From Opitutia bacterium (lineage in GTDB: Bacteria; Verrucomicrobiota; Verrucomicrobiia; Opitutales; Opitutaceae): 64,000 nt of DNA. A model generated the notes under the pieces. The model did not search any database. It was not told where the DNA came from and saw only the letters and a program-made list of their open reading frames with translations. This document shows, one piece after another, positions 46,535-55,597 of the stretch. Location: assembly GCA_016187945.1 (NCBI GenBank), contig JACPIT010000005.1:62001-126000 (forward strand). Direction: 5' to 3'. Position 1 is the first letter of the stretch; the number at the start of each line of letters is the position of its first letter. The translations under genes were made by a program, and so were the position numbers.

Positions 46535-47754
46535 GTGTGGAAGTTCACATCGAATGGGCCGGAGCGACTCACTTGGTTGGCCATCTGCATGAGTCGGCGC
46601 GGAGCGCCGCCGTGTCATTTGTCTACGCACCCGCGTGGCTCGGTCGTGCCGATGCCTTCGCGATCGATCCGACTTCGATGCCGCTGGTCGCAGGCCCGCT
46701 GCACAGCCCGGCGCTTTTTGGCGGAATCCAGGACTGTGGACCAGACCGCTGGGGTCGCGGGCTCATCGAGCGCGCCGTGCGAAAAGGCGTCCTCGACCGG
46801 AAGCCTTATCAGGATCTCGACTATCTTCTGGCTCTGGCCGACACCTCGCGAATCGGAGCGCTTCGCTTCCGCCGGAGTGCAGACGGGCCTTTTCTTGCGG
46901 CCGGCCCGACGCCCGTTCCTCCTCTCGTGCGTCTGGCGGCGCTGCTGCGCGCGACGGATGCGATCCACGGCGAAACGGAGACGGCGGCTGATCTGCGATT
47001 CCTCTTGGGTGAAGGCTCGCCTCTCGGCGGAGCTCGACCGAAGGCGTCGGTTGGGTTGGCGGACGGTCGGTTGGCCCTCGCGAAATTTCCCAAGCGGGAC
47101 GACATCCGGGACATCGCCGCCGGCGAGATACTCGCGCTCGCGCTGGCTCGCGAGGCCGGCCTCACTGTCGCCGATCACCAACTCGTGAAAGCCGGGCGAC
47201 GAAATGTTTCCGTGATTACCCGGTTCGACCGCGAGGGCGGTCGTCGGATTCCGTTTCTCTCCGGCAGCAGCCTCATCGGTCTCGCGCCGGGCACCGTCGG
47301 CGCCTACACGCTGTTGGCGGACGGTATTCGCCAGCACGGTCACAACATCGCCGTCGACCTCCGTGAGTTGTGGGGGCGCTTGATTTTCTCCCTGCTCGCC
47401 AGCAACTACGATGATCATCTCCGCAACCACGGCTTTCTGATGCGGGCTCCGGGGCGCTGGTCGCTCTCGCCCGCTTACGACCTGAATCCCGTTCCTGAAA
47501 TCGAACGCTCTCAGACACCGAAAACGGCGATCACCGAAGACCCAGGGGAGCCGACGATCGCGGCGGCGTTGGATGCTGCGCCACGCTTCGGAATGAAATT
47601 AGCCGACGCCCGGAAAGACCTCCGGAGGATACATCGCGTCGTCTCGAACTGGCGCGCCTTGGGCAAGCGGCTCCGCCTCGACGCCAAGACGCTCGCGCCC
47701 TACGCCACCGCCTTCGAGCATGCGCTCGCGGACGAAGCGGGACGGCTGGCGTAG
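46531..47754 (+). CDS. hipA: HipA-family serine/threonine kinase toxin
   Basis: GSPLGGARPKASV; VSVITRFDREGGRRIPFLSG; LLASNYDDHLRNHGFLM; LSPAYDLNPVP; 4-nt overlap with HipB-like gene. Confidence 0.92.
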   Translation: MSVEVHIEWAGATHLVGHLHESARSAAVSFVYAPAWLGRADAFAIDPTSMPLVAGPLHSPALFGGIQDCGPDRWGRGLIERAVRKGVLDRKPYQDLDYLLALADTSRIGALRFRRSADGPFLAAGPTPVPPLVRLAALLRATDAIHGETETAADLRFLLGEGSPLGGARPKASVGLADGRLALAKFPKRDDIRDIAAGEILALALAREAGLTVADHQLVKAGRRNVSVITRFDREGGRRIPFLSGSSLIGLAPGTVGAYTLLADGIRQHGHNIAVDLRELWGRLIFSLLASNYDDHLRNHGFLMRAPGRWSLSPAYDLNPVPEIERSQTPKTAITEDPGEPTIAAALDAAPRFGMKLADARKDLRRIHRVVSNWRALGKRLRLDAKTLAPYATAFEHALADEAGRLA

Positions 47755-47918
47755 GCGCCGGGTCCGCGCAGTTGTTTTCTCGTTTTGCGTGTCTTGCGCC
47801 ACTTTGCGGCGTAACGGTCGGCGGCGAAGCACGTCCGTGCGCGAGGCCGCAGCAAAAGGCGGGCGTCCGCTCGCCTGTCAACATTCAACCTATGACCCCG
47901 TCCGACCGTCCCGGCCCG

Positions 47919-48536
47919 TCAATAGCCATAAGTGGCCAAACTGCTTCGCAGCTCCCTGGCCAATTGATCGAAGGTCAAACAGACGATTCTTTGGGAATTA
48001 ACGACGACTTTGCTCATCCGCCACGCGAGCCGCGCGCGATCCATGTCGTCTAAGAACGAGTCTCTTCCGATGACCAACATGCCCATGAATTCGAACGCAT
48101 CTTGGCCGAACGTAACCGTGCCCGTTCGCGTTTGACGGAAATCGTCAACTTTCCAGAGCCAATCAACAATCTGACTGAAGCCATGTTCAAATCGCGGCGA
48201 CCACTCCTTTGTGGTGCGGGCACACGCACGGTAGATGCTGTCCCTCCTCGCATCTTCAAATTCAATCATGCAGAAACTCTTTTTGTCCCAATCTCCGATA
48301 ATCGCATCGGCGCGAAAATCTCCATACAGGGAGAATTCGGGATCGACTCTGTTAAAGGCTGCCATGCTTGGCGCGAGCGCCCCTAGGTAGGCCAGGAGAT
48401 GCCGATTCGAGCGAAAGAATGGTAATACGTCTTTGCTTTCACTTAGTTCACTCTTGCTGCTCAAGAGGGCCTCGAAGGCCGAAAGCTCAACAACGCACTT
48501 CTTGATGTCGAAGAGGAAGGGAGTGAGCGGCTTCAT
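47919..48536 (-). CDS. Short Shedu/DUF4263 family nuclease-like protein
   Basis: PFFRSNRHLLAYLGAL; YGDFRADAIIGDWDKKSFCMIEFEDA; EWSPRFEHGFSQIVDWLWKVDD. Confidence 0.78.
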   Translation of the reverse strand: MKPLTPFLFDIKKCVVELSAFEALLSSKSELSESKDVLPFFRSNRHLLAYLGALAPSMAAFNRVDPEFSLYGDFRADAIIGDWDKKSFCMIEFEDARRDSIYRACARTTKEWSPRFEHGFSQIVDWLWKVDDFRQTRTGTVTFGQDAFEFMGMLVIGRDSFLDDMDRARLAWRMSKVVVNSQRIVCLTFDQLARELRSSLATYGY

Positions 48537-48838
48537 CGCATGCCTCCTCCCAGCCCATACGTTCGTTGCAGGCGATCATGATCCACGATCTCCAAAATTT
48601 CTATGCTACCGGCTGTCTGTCTCAAAATCGCGCGATATCGCGTGCCGATCCGTCCCACGAAGATGTCGGAGCCGGCGACAGAATGAAGCTTGTAGACTTT
48701 GTCCCCAAGTTCGAGCAGCCGACCGGCGGCAGATAGCGCGCTTAAGAAACGCGCCGCTTTTTTACGCTCATCTGGTGGAAGGTGATCTAACGCGATCTGT
48801 GCTCTCGTTGTGACAATACAGTGCATTTTCTGGTCCAC
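48533..48838 (-). CDS. RelE/ParE-like small protein
   Basis: 101 aa; RIGTRYRAILRQTAGSIEILEIVDHDRL; ATGA overlap with DUF4263 gene. Confidence 0.6.
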   Translation of the reverse strand: MDQKMHCIVTTRAQIALDHLPPDERKKAARFLSALSAAGRLLELGDKVYKLHSVAGSDIFVGRIGTRYRAILRQTAGSIEILEIVDHDRLQRTYGLGGGMR

Positions 48839-48941
48839 TGAGTGACTGAGACTCCGTGGAAATCCTCACTTTGCTTGGTCCTCGAGCATGAGAGTGACGC
48901 GAAGCGACAAACGATCAAGAGCGCTTTGGAACCCTGCGGCC

Positions 48942-48975
48942 AAAAAACGCCCGCAGCCGGTGAGGGCTGCGGGCG
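48942..48975 (-). terminator. Rho-independent terminator for the PL4-like gene
   Basis: CGCCCGCAGCC-ggtgag-GGCTGCGGGCG with minus-strand T-run. Confidence 0.85.
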
Positions 48976-49017
48976 GGGAGCTATGAACGAACTGAAAGGA
49001 AACGAGTGGCGTTGCGT

Positions 49018-52000
49018 TTACGGCGCCAGGTCGATGAGGGCGCCGCCGCCGTTGAGGATCAGGCGGTCGGCGGTCAGGCGGCCGGTGAGGGTGGCGTTGC
49101 CGTTCAGGGTGACGTCGCCGTTCGGCACCGTGGCGATGCCGTGGAGCGATGCGCCGCCGTTCAGCGTGAGTCCGTCGTGCGCCACCTGCACCTCGAGCCA
49201 CTCGGGGTGATCGGCGGCGCCGAGCGCGCCGTTGAGCGCGAGTCCGGAGGCGAGGCGCAGGATGACGGGGCCGACGATCTCGACTTTCGCGCCGCCGTTC
49301 AGCGTGAGTTTCTGGAACTCGTAGACGGTGGACTCGTTCGCGCCGGCCGTGCCGAGCACGAGGCCGCTGCCGCTGTTGACGGTGAAGCTGCCGTAGGAGC
49401 CGGCGGGGAGCGCGCGGCTGCCGGCGTTGCTGTTGAGCGTCAGGTCGCGGACGGTGGCAAAATCGCCGGCGGAATCCGTCGGGCGGTTCAGCGTGACGTT
49501 GCGCGTGCCGCTCGGTGCAGCGAGGGCGGGCACGGTGGGCAGCGCGAGCGGGTCGACGCGGCGCACGACGTAGCGCGCGATGGCGCCGCCGTTGAGCGTG
49601 ATCGTGTAGTTCGACGGCGTGGCGACGCCGGCGGCGTCCTGCGTGCCGACAAAGGTCGGCTTGCCGTTCAAACGCACGCTCGGCGTGCCGGGCACGAGCA
49701 GGTCGCTCGCGACGGAGGCGCTGCCGTTGAGCGTGAAGCTTTCGCCGGTCAACAACTGGAGCGAGCCGTCGAGGTCGCCGTTGAGTGTCGGCGCGCGGCG
49801 CACGAGCGCGGTGACGGTGACGCGCAACGCGGCGGTGAGCGTGCCGGTGTAGTTCGCGTCGTCGATCGTCGCGGCCACGGTGTAGCTGCCGGGCAACGTC
49901 GGGGCGGTGGCGCCGCCGTCGTAGGTGAGCGTGACCGCGAGGCCGCTCGGCGTGGTCGTGGCGGTGACGACGCGCGGCGTGCCGTCGTAAGGCTGCTGCA
50001 AGGGCGCGAGCACGATCGGCGCCTCGGCCTTGGCAATCACGAGCGTGCCGGTGGCGGTGCCTTCGTAATTCGGCTCTTCGATCGTGGCCGTCACGGCGTA
50101 GCTGCCGGCGTTGGTCGGCGCGGTGGCGCTGCCGTTGTAGGCGAGTTTCACGTTCAGGCCGGCGGGCGTCGTGGTGGCGGTCACCGGCTTCGGCGCGCCG
50201 TCGTAGGTTTGCTGCAACTGACCGAGCGTGATCGACGCGGCGGCTTTCGCGATCACGAGCGTGCCGCCGGCGGAGCCGACGTAGTTCGGGTCGGTCACGT
50301 GCGCGGCGACGGCGTAGCTGCCGGCGTTCGTCGGCGGCGTGGCGCTGCCGTCGTAAGTGACCGCGACCGGCAAGCCGGCGGGGACGGTCGCGACGGTCAC
50401 GCTCTTCGGGCTGCCGCTGTAGGTCTGGTTCAAGTTGCCGAGCTGCACGTCGGCGAGCGCCGGGGCGATGGCGAGCGTGAGCGTGGCGCTGCCGGTGCCG
50501 GCGGCGTTGGTCGCGCCGAGCGTGACGGTGAAGTTGCCGGCGGCGGCGGGCACGCCGGAGATCACGCCGCTGGTCGCGTCGAGCGCGAGTCCGGGCGGCA
50601 GACCGGTGGCGGAGTAGCTGGTCGGATTTTCCGTCGCGGCGATTTGATAACTGAACGCGGCGCCGAACGTGCCGCTCGCGTTCGCACTCGTGACAACCGG
50701 CGGGCCGTAGACGACGAGCTTGAGCTCGGTCGCGGTGACCACGAAGCGGCCGGCGAGACCCGCAGGCAGGCCGGCGGCGGTGAAGTCGCTGGCGGTGAAG
50801 TCGGTCGAGCTGAAGGTCGCGAGCGTGTAGCTGCCCGGTGCGACCGAGGCGTCGGGCGTGAGCTGGAAGACGTAGCTGCCGCTGCCGCCCTTCGTCAGCG
50901 GACCGACGAGCACGAGCTTGTCGCTCGCGGAACCGACGTTGAACGCGAGCACGCCGCCGGCGTTCCAGGTCAGGCCGGCGCCGGTGAGCGTGGCGGCGGC
51001 GCTGGCGCCGTCGGGCGCGAGTGTCGCGCCGGCGTTGAGCGTGAGCGGGCGATTGATCGCGCCGTTGCCGGTGAGCGTCGCGCCGCTGTTGAGCACGACG
51101 GCGTTCGTGGCGTAGCCGAGCAAGCCGGTGACGCGGAGCACGCCGGCGTTGACGGTCGTCGGGCCGGAGTAGGTGTGCGTGACGCCCGCGCCGTCGAGCG
51201 TGAGCGTGCCGGCGCCGGTCTTCGTGAAGCCGCCGGCGCCGCCGACCGCGCCGTTGAGCGCGATGTCGAACGGCTCGTCGGCCGCGTCGGCGGTCTTGAA
51301 GGTGACGTTGCCGTTCGTCGGCAGGTTGATCGGCACGGCGGTGGCCCAGTTCGCTTTCGCGCCGAGGACGCCGGCGCTGAAGTTGAGGTTCGTGACCAGG
51401 GAGGTGGCGCCCTTCTTCACGATGCCGCCGCTGCCGAGGTAGAGCGTGCCGCCGTTGAGCGTGATCGTGGCGGAGCCGGCGGTGACGGTGGCGTCGTAGC
51501 CGAGGGTGAATTTTTCGATCGAACTCGTGCCGCCGGTGAAGATCGCCTGCGCGACGTTGTTCGTGTTGGTGCCGTTGTTGCGGGCCATGATCACGCCGTT
51601 CTGCGTGTCGGTGGCGATCAACGTGCCGCCAATCACGCGCAGCGCGCCGCCGCGGCCGCCGGTTTGCTGGTTGCCGATCGTGATCGCGCCGCTCGCGGTG
51701 ACGAGGCCGCCCTCGACGGACATGTTGCCGTAGGAGTTCAACGTGCCGAGGCCGATGTCGGCCGCGCTCAGCGTACCGCCGTTGACGACGACGCCAGTCG
51801 CGTAGTCGGGCGAGGTGCCGGCGTTGCGGGTGACGTTGATGCCGCCGGTGGTGACGGTGCCGCCGTTGACGCGGAGCGTGGCGCCGAAATTGCCGGCGGT
51901 GCGATAGCTGCCGAGCGAGACGGTGCCGCTGTTGACGATGAGGCTGCCGGTGTTGTTCGTGACGAGGCCGCCGGTGGCGAACGAGCCGCCGCTGATCTGG

Positions 52001-55000
52001 AGGCGCGTGTTCGTCGTGAGGTTGACGGCGTTGTTGCCGAGGCTGAGCGCGCCGCCGGCGAGCAGCTCGACGTAGCCGGCGTTGAGGTTGAGCGCGCCGG
52101 TGAGTGTGCTCGCGCCGCCGAGGGTCAGCGTGCCGGCGCCGTTTTTGATGAGGCCGGCGTTGCCGGCGAGCGGGGCGTCGACGCGCGCGATGGTGCCGTT
52201 GAGGCCGAAGGCGGTGCCGGTGCCGCCGGTCACGCCGTTCACCGTGATCGTCGGCGAGGTGCCGGCGAGGGTGAGCGTGTTCGCGAGCGAGCCGTTGGCG
52301 TCGAGCGTCCAGTTGCCCGGCGTGCTCGTGGCGACGTCGCCGAACACGACGCGGTTGAGCGTGCGCGGCGAGTCGAGGTGCACGGTGTTGCTGGCGGTGA
52401 GATCGAGCGTGCTGAAATCGCCCGTGCTGGTCGCGCCGTCGGCGACGACGGCGTTGTTCCAGTTGGACGGATCGCTCCACGCGCCGCCGCTCACCGGGTC
52501 GATCCACGCGCCGCTGCCGGTGGTGGCGGTGACGAGCGTGTAGGGCTGGCCGGCGCTGTAAGCGGTCTCGGGATTGCTCTGCGCGTCGACGATGCCGCTG
52601 TTCGCCGGCAGATCGAGTCGGAGGTCGCCGTTGCCGGCGACGTTCACGGTCACGTCGAACGTCGTGCCGCTCGCGGCCGACACGGCCGCGACCGTGCCGG
52701 CGGCGCTGCCGGTCGTGCTGACGGCGAACGCGGCGGGCGCGACGCCGCTGACGGCGTGATTGAACGTGACGCGGAAGATCACGCTGCCGATGTTCGACGG
52801 GATGATTTGCTGCGAAGGATCGGCGCGCACGATCGCGACGCGAGGCGTGCCCGCGAGATGAAGAACGAATTGCGGCGAGGAGCGGCTGCCCTGCCCGCTG
52901 TCCGTGACGGTGGCGAAAAAGACGTTGTCGCCGTCGGGCAGAGAAACGTTGCGGTAATCGAACGACCAGGCGCCGCTCGCGTCGGCGACGACGGTGCCGA
53001 TCGTGCCGACGCCGACGCGCGTGAGCGAGACGCTCGCGGCCGGGGCGGCGGTGCCGGTGAAAAGGAAGATGCGATCCGACGTGCTCGCGCCGCTGGCGTA
53101 GGTGCCGGTGTCGCCGACGGCCGTGGTGATCACGGGCATCGCGAGACCGCTTTGGAAGGTGTAGGTCGACGAGACCGGGCTGTTGTGGCCGGCGGTGTCG
53201 CTCGCCACGGCGGTGAGACTGTGCGGGCCGTCGGCGAGCGTGCCGCTGTAGGTGACGGACCAGGTGCCGCCCGCGCCCGCCACGGCGGTGCCGACGAGCG
53301 TGGCGCCGTCGAGCGTCACGGCGATGTTGCGGCCCGACTCGGCGGTGCCGCTGATGACGAACGGATTGCCGCCGACGTAGGTGATGGCCGGCGTGGCGAT
53401 CGGGCCGTCGAGTTCGACGGCGTCGAACACGTAGCTGGCGCTGAGGAACGGCCCGATGTCGGACGTGCCGCTCACGGGCGTGATCGTGAGCGTGTTGGTG
53501 CCGGCGACGAGCGCGCTGGCGGGAATCGTCCAACTGAAGACGTTGTTGTTACCGCGGTAGGTGCCGACGGTGATCGTGCGCGTGCCGGGTTGCGACGGCG
53601 CGGCGGGGATGGAGGAGTTCCACGTGCCGTTGACGCTCGCGGTGGGGCGGCCGCCGGCGTAGTTGCAGGTGATGCCGACGCGGAGGGTGAGATCGGCGAC
53701 TTGGTTCGGCGCGAGGTTGAACTTGATCGTCGTCGGGCTGTTTTTCAGACGGAACTGCGCGGACGGAAAAATCGCCGGCGAGTCGACGCCGACCGTGTAG
53801 GTGATCGGGCCCCACGGCGTCATGCGCACGTCGGACGGATGCATGACGGTGAGCTTGTCGGCGTTCATGAAGCCGGCGGGCGTGCCGTCCCATTCGCCGA
53901 TGCGGAAGATCACGGAGGGCGCGGCTTCGGTGGAGGTGAGGTTCAGCGGCGTCGTGACGCCGGCGGAGACGACGACGTTGGACTGCGTGGCGACCTCGAG
54001 TTCGCCCTTGTAGAGCGTGGCCTTGTAGGTGCCGGCGATCAGACCGGAGCAAGTGTAGCTGCCGTCGCTCGCGGCGGTCGCCCAGTATTGCGCGGTGCCG
54101 TTGGAGAAACCGACGACGGCTTGGAAACCCGCGGGCACGCCGCTGACGGTGCCGCTCACGCTGCCGCGCGCGGAAGCGGGCACGTAGCCGAGGAGATTGA
54201 GCGAGCTCAACCACGACAGATCGGGCGTGGCGGGCGCGGAGCCGTTGTTGAAGACGTAGGTGTAGAGATTGAGCGTGCCGGGGCGAAAGATGTCCGTCTG
54301 CGCTTCGCCGTAGTTGAGCATCGCGTAGACTTCCTGGTCGCCGCCGGTCTGCGCGATGAGGCAGCGGTAGAACGGGCCGCCGGACATGCCCTCTTCGTTA
54401 CCTTTGACCATCCACACGCCGACGTTCGGGCCGGAGGCGCCGATATAGCGCCAGTCCATCTGGCGCATGTTGGAATAGTGCTTCGAGCGCGTCTCGCCGT
54501 TGGCGAGGCCGAAGATGTCGCCCGACTCGATCGCGCCGGTGTTATTGCGGATATCCGACGGCGCGGGACCGTTCGGCAACAGTTCCTGCGGGATGCGCAT
54601 GATGTAGCGCACGAGGCCGTGCACGTCGGGCTCGGTCGTGAAATGCGTGCCCATGTAGATGTTCGAGTCGCCGCGCCGCGCGATGTAGTAGTGCGTGAGA
54701 TTACCGGCGGAGACGGTGACTTTCACGACGTCGCTGCCGACCGTCTCGGCCGACACGACGGAGGACGACACGCCGTTGTAGAGCCAGTCGAAGCCGGAGT
54801 TCACCTGCGAGCCGCGCGACTGGTTTTGGTATTCGACGCCGTTGTAGACGATGCTCGCGAGGTCGCCGGGCGACTGGGTGCTCGAGCCGAGGTCGACGCG
54901 CCGGACCTTGAACACGAGGCCGGCGCCGGTATCGACGGTGTAGAACGTGTCGTCGGTCGTGAGGCCGAACGCGCCGAACGCGAGCGTCGGCGCGAGCAGG

Positions 55001-55086
55001 CCGACGAGCGGCAGCCAGCGGTGCACGCGAGCGAATTGCACGAGGACGCGCAGCAGCGCGAGGAGGGGGAGCAGGCGGGAGTTCAT
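49018..55086 (-). CDS. Giant (~2020 aa) PL4 rhamnogalacturonan-lyase-like multidomain surface/secreted protein
   Basis: DTFYTVDTGAGLVFKV..., THYYIARRGDSNIYMGTHFTTEPDVHGLVRYIMRIP, GETRSKHYSNMRQMDW (PL4-like); then Ig-like, autotransporter-associated strand repeats, MBG-like NAGSYAV repeats, LNGGA-rich C-terminus. Confidence 0.8.
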   Translation of the reverse strand: MNSRLLPLLALLRVLVQFARVHRWLPLVGLLAPTLAFGAFGLTTDDTFYTVDTGAGLVFKVRRVDLGSSTQSPGDLASIVYNGVEYQNQSRGSQVNSGFDWLYNGVSSSVVSAETVGSDVVKVTVSAGNLTHYYIARRGDSNIYMGTHFTTEPDVHGLVRYIMRIPQELLPNGPAPSDIRNNTGAIESGDIFGLANGETRSKHYSNMRQMDWRYIGASGPNVGVWMVKGNEEGMSGGPFYRCLIAQTGGDQEVYAMLNYGEAQTDIFRPGTLNLYTYVFNNGSAPATPDLSWLSSLNLLGYVPASARGSVSGTVSGVPAGFQAVVGFSNGTAQYWATAASDGSYTCSGLIAGTYKATLYKGELEVATQSNVVVSAGVTTPLNLTSTEAAPSVIFRIGEWDGTPAGFMNADKLTVMHPSDVRMTPWGPITYTVGVDSPAIFPSAQFRLKNSPTTIKFNLAPNQVADLTLRVGITCNYAGGRPTASVNGTWNSSIPAAPSQPGTRTITVGTYRGNNNVFSWTIPASALVAGTNTLTITPVSGTSDIGPFLSASYVFDAVELDGPIATPAITYVGGNPFVISGTAESGRNIAVTLDGATLVGTAVAGAGGTWSVTYSGTLADGPHSLTAVASDTAGHNSPVSSTYTFQSGLAMPVITTAVGDTGTYASGASTSDRIFLFTGTAAPAASVSLTRVGVGTIGTVVADASGAWSFDYRNVSLPDGDNVFFATVTDSGQGSRSSPQFVLHLAGTPRVAIVRADPSQQIIPSNIGSVIFRVTFNHAVSGVAPAAFAVSTTGSAAGTVAAVSAASGTTFDVTVNVAGNGDLRLDLPANSGIVDAQSNPETAYSAGQPYTLVTATTGSGAWIDPVSGGAWSDPSNWNNAVVADGATSTGDFSTLDLTASNTVHLDSPRTLNRVVFGDVATSTPGNWTLDANGSLANTLTLAGTSPTITVNGVTGGTGTAFGLNGTIARVDAPLAGNAGLIKNGAGTLTLGGASTLTGALNLNAGYVELLAGGALSLGNNAVNLTTNTRLQISGGSFATGGLVTNNTGSLIVNSGTVSLGSYRTAGNFGATLRVNGGTVTTGGINVTRNAGTSPDYATGVVVNGGTLSAADIGLGTLNSYGNMSVEGGLVTASGAITIGNQQTGGRGGALRVIGGTLIATDTQNGVIMARNNGTNTNNVAQAIFTGGTSSIEKFTLGYDATVTAGSATITLNGGTLYLGSGGIVKKGATSLVTNLNFSAGVLGAKANWATAVPINLPTNGNVTFKTADAADEPFDIALNGAVGGAGGFTKTGAGTLTLDGAGVTHTYSGPTTVNAGVLRVTGLLGYATNAVVLNSGATLTGNGAINRPLTLNAGATLAPDGASAAATLTGAGLTWNAGGVLAFNVGSASDKLVLVGPLTKGGSGSYVFQLTPDASVAPGSYTLATFSSTDFTASDFTAAGLPAGLAGRFVVTATELKLVVYGPPVVTSANASGTFGAAFSYQIAATENPTSYSATGLPPGLALDATSGVISGVPAAAGNFTVTLGATNAAGTGSATLTLAIAPALADVQLGNLNQTYSGSPKSVTVATVPAGLPVAVTYDGSATPPTNAGSYAVAAHVTDPNYVGSAGGTLVIAKAAASITLGQLQQTYDGAPKPVTATTTPAGLNVKLAYNGSATAPTNAGSYAVTATIEEPNYEGTATGTLVIAKAEAPIVLAPLQQPYDGTPRVVTATTTPSGLAVTLTYDGGATAPTLPGSYTVAATIDDANYTGTLTAALRVTVTALVRRAPTLNGDLDGSLQLLTGESFTLNGSASVASDLLVPGTPSVRLNGKPTFVGTQDAAGVATPSNYTITLNGGAIARYVVRRVDPLALPTVPALAAPSGTRNVTLNRPTDSAGDFATVRDLTLNSNAGSRALPAGSYGSFTVNSGSGLVLGTAGANESTVYEFQKLTLNGGAKVEIVGPVILRLASGLALNGALGAADHPEWLEVQVAHDGLTLNGGASLHGIATVPNGDVTLNGNATLTGRLTADRLILNGGGALIDLAP

Positions 55087-55405
55087 CGGGGGAATCGGGC
55101 GCGCTCGCTTCACGTCGAGTCGACGCGCCGCCCGGACGCACGGGCATCAAGCCGACGCGGCAGGCTGGAAGTGAGCAGGCACATGGCAGGAGTCGCGGCG
55201 AGCGCCGCGCACGAACCAAGAGGGGGGACGGGGTAAGGGTGAGGGGGAAAAGCACGCCGGCAGAAACCGGTGCGAGCGAGTGGCTGAGTAGCGTCGGCGC
55301 GCGCGTGCGCAAAAGAGCGCTGAACCGGACAGTCCGCGCGCGGGCGGTTAAGACATTATTCACGAGCGCGTGCGTGGTGTGCGGCGGCATGCGATGGCGT
55401 GCGTG

Positions 55406-55469
55406 GTAGCGGAAGCCGTGAGGCTTTCGCGAGTGGGACGAACCGCGAAACTCTGACGAATTCCGCTAC
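55406..55469. repeat. Intergenic palindrome, family F
   Basis: gtagcggaagccgtgaggctttcgcgag ... cgaaactctgacgaattccgctac. Confidence 0.8.
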
Positions 55470-55505
55470 GACGCGCCGACAGTCGCGCAATTCGCGGCGC
55501 GGAAA

Positions 55506-55597
55506 GTAGGGCCGGCTTCAGCCGGCTCGGCGGATTCTCGCTCGAGAACGAAATGCGCGCGCGTGGCTGCAACTGGTCCGGCTGAAGCCGGATCTAC
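55506..55597. repeat. Intergenic inverted repeat, family C variant
   Basis: gtagggccggcttcagccggctc ... ggtccggctgaagccggatctac. Confidence 0.85.

Noticed and set aside
45900-48850. Integrase/transposase for the ssrA-adjacent island
   Set aside because: Searched by eye in the ORF list; no recombinase-like protein is present in the window
49006-55236. 2076-aa plus-strand ORF opposite the PL4-like gene
   Set aside because: Arg/Gly/Ala/Val-rich mirror of a high-GC coding strand with no domain motifs; the minus-strand frame has signal peptide, recognisable domains and terminator
6625-55597. Family A-D palindromes as rho-independent terminators
   Set aside because: Long spacers and no consistent T-tracts; true terminators in this window (16464, 21213, 48942) have short loops and T-runs
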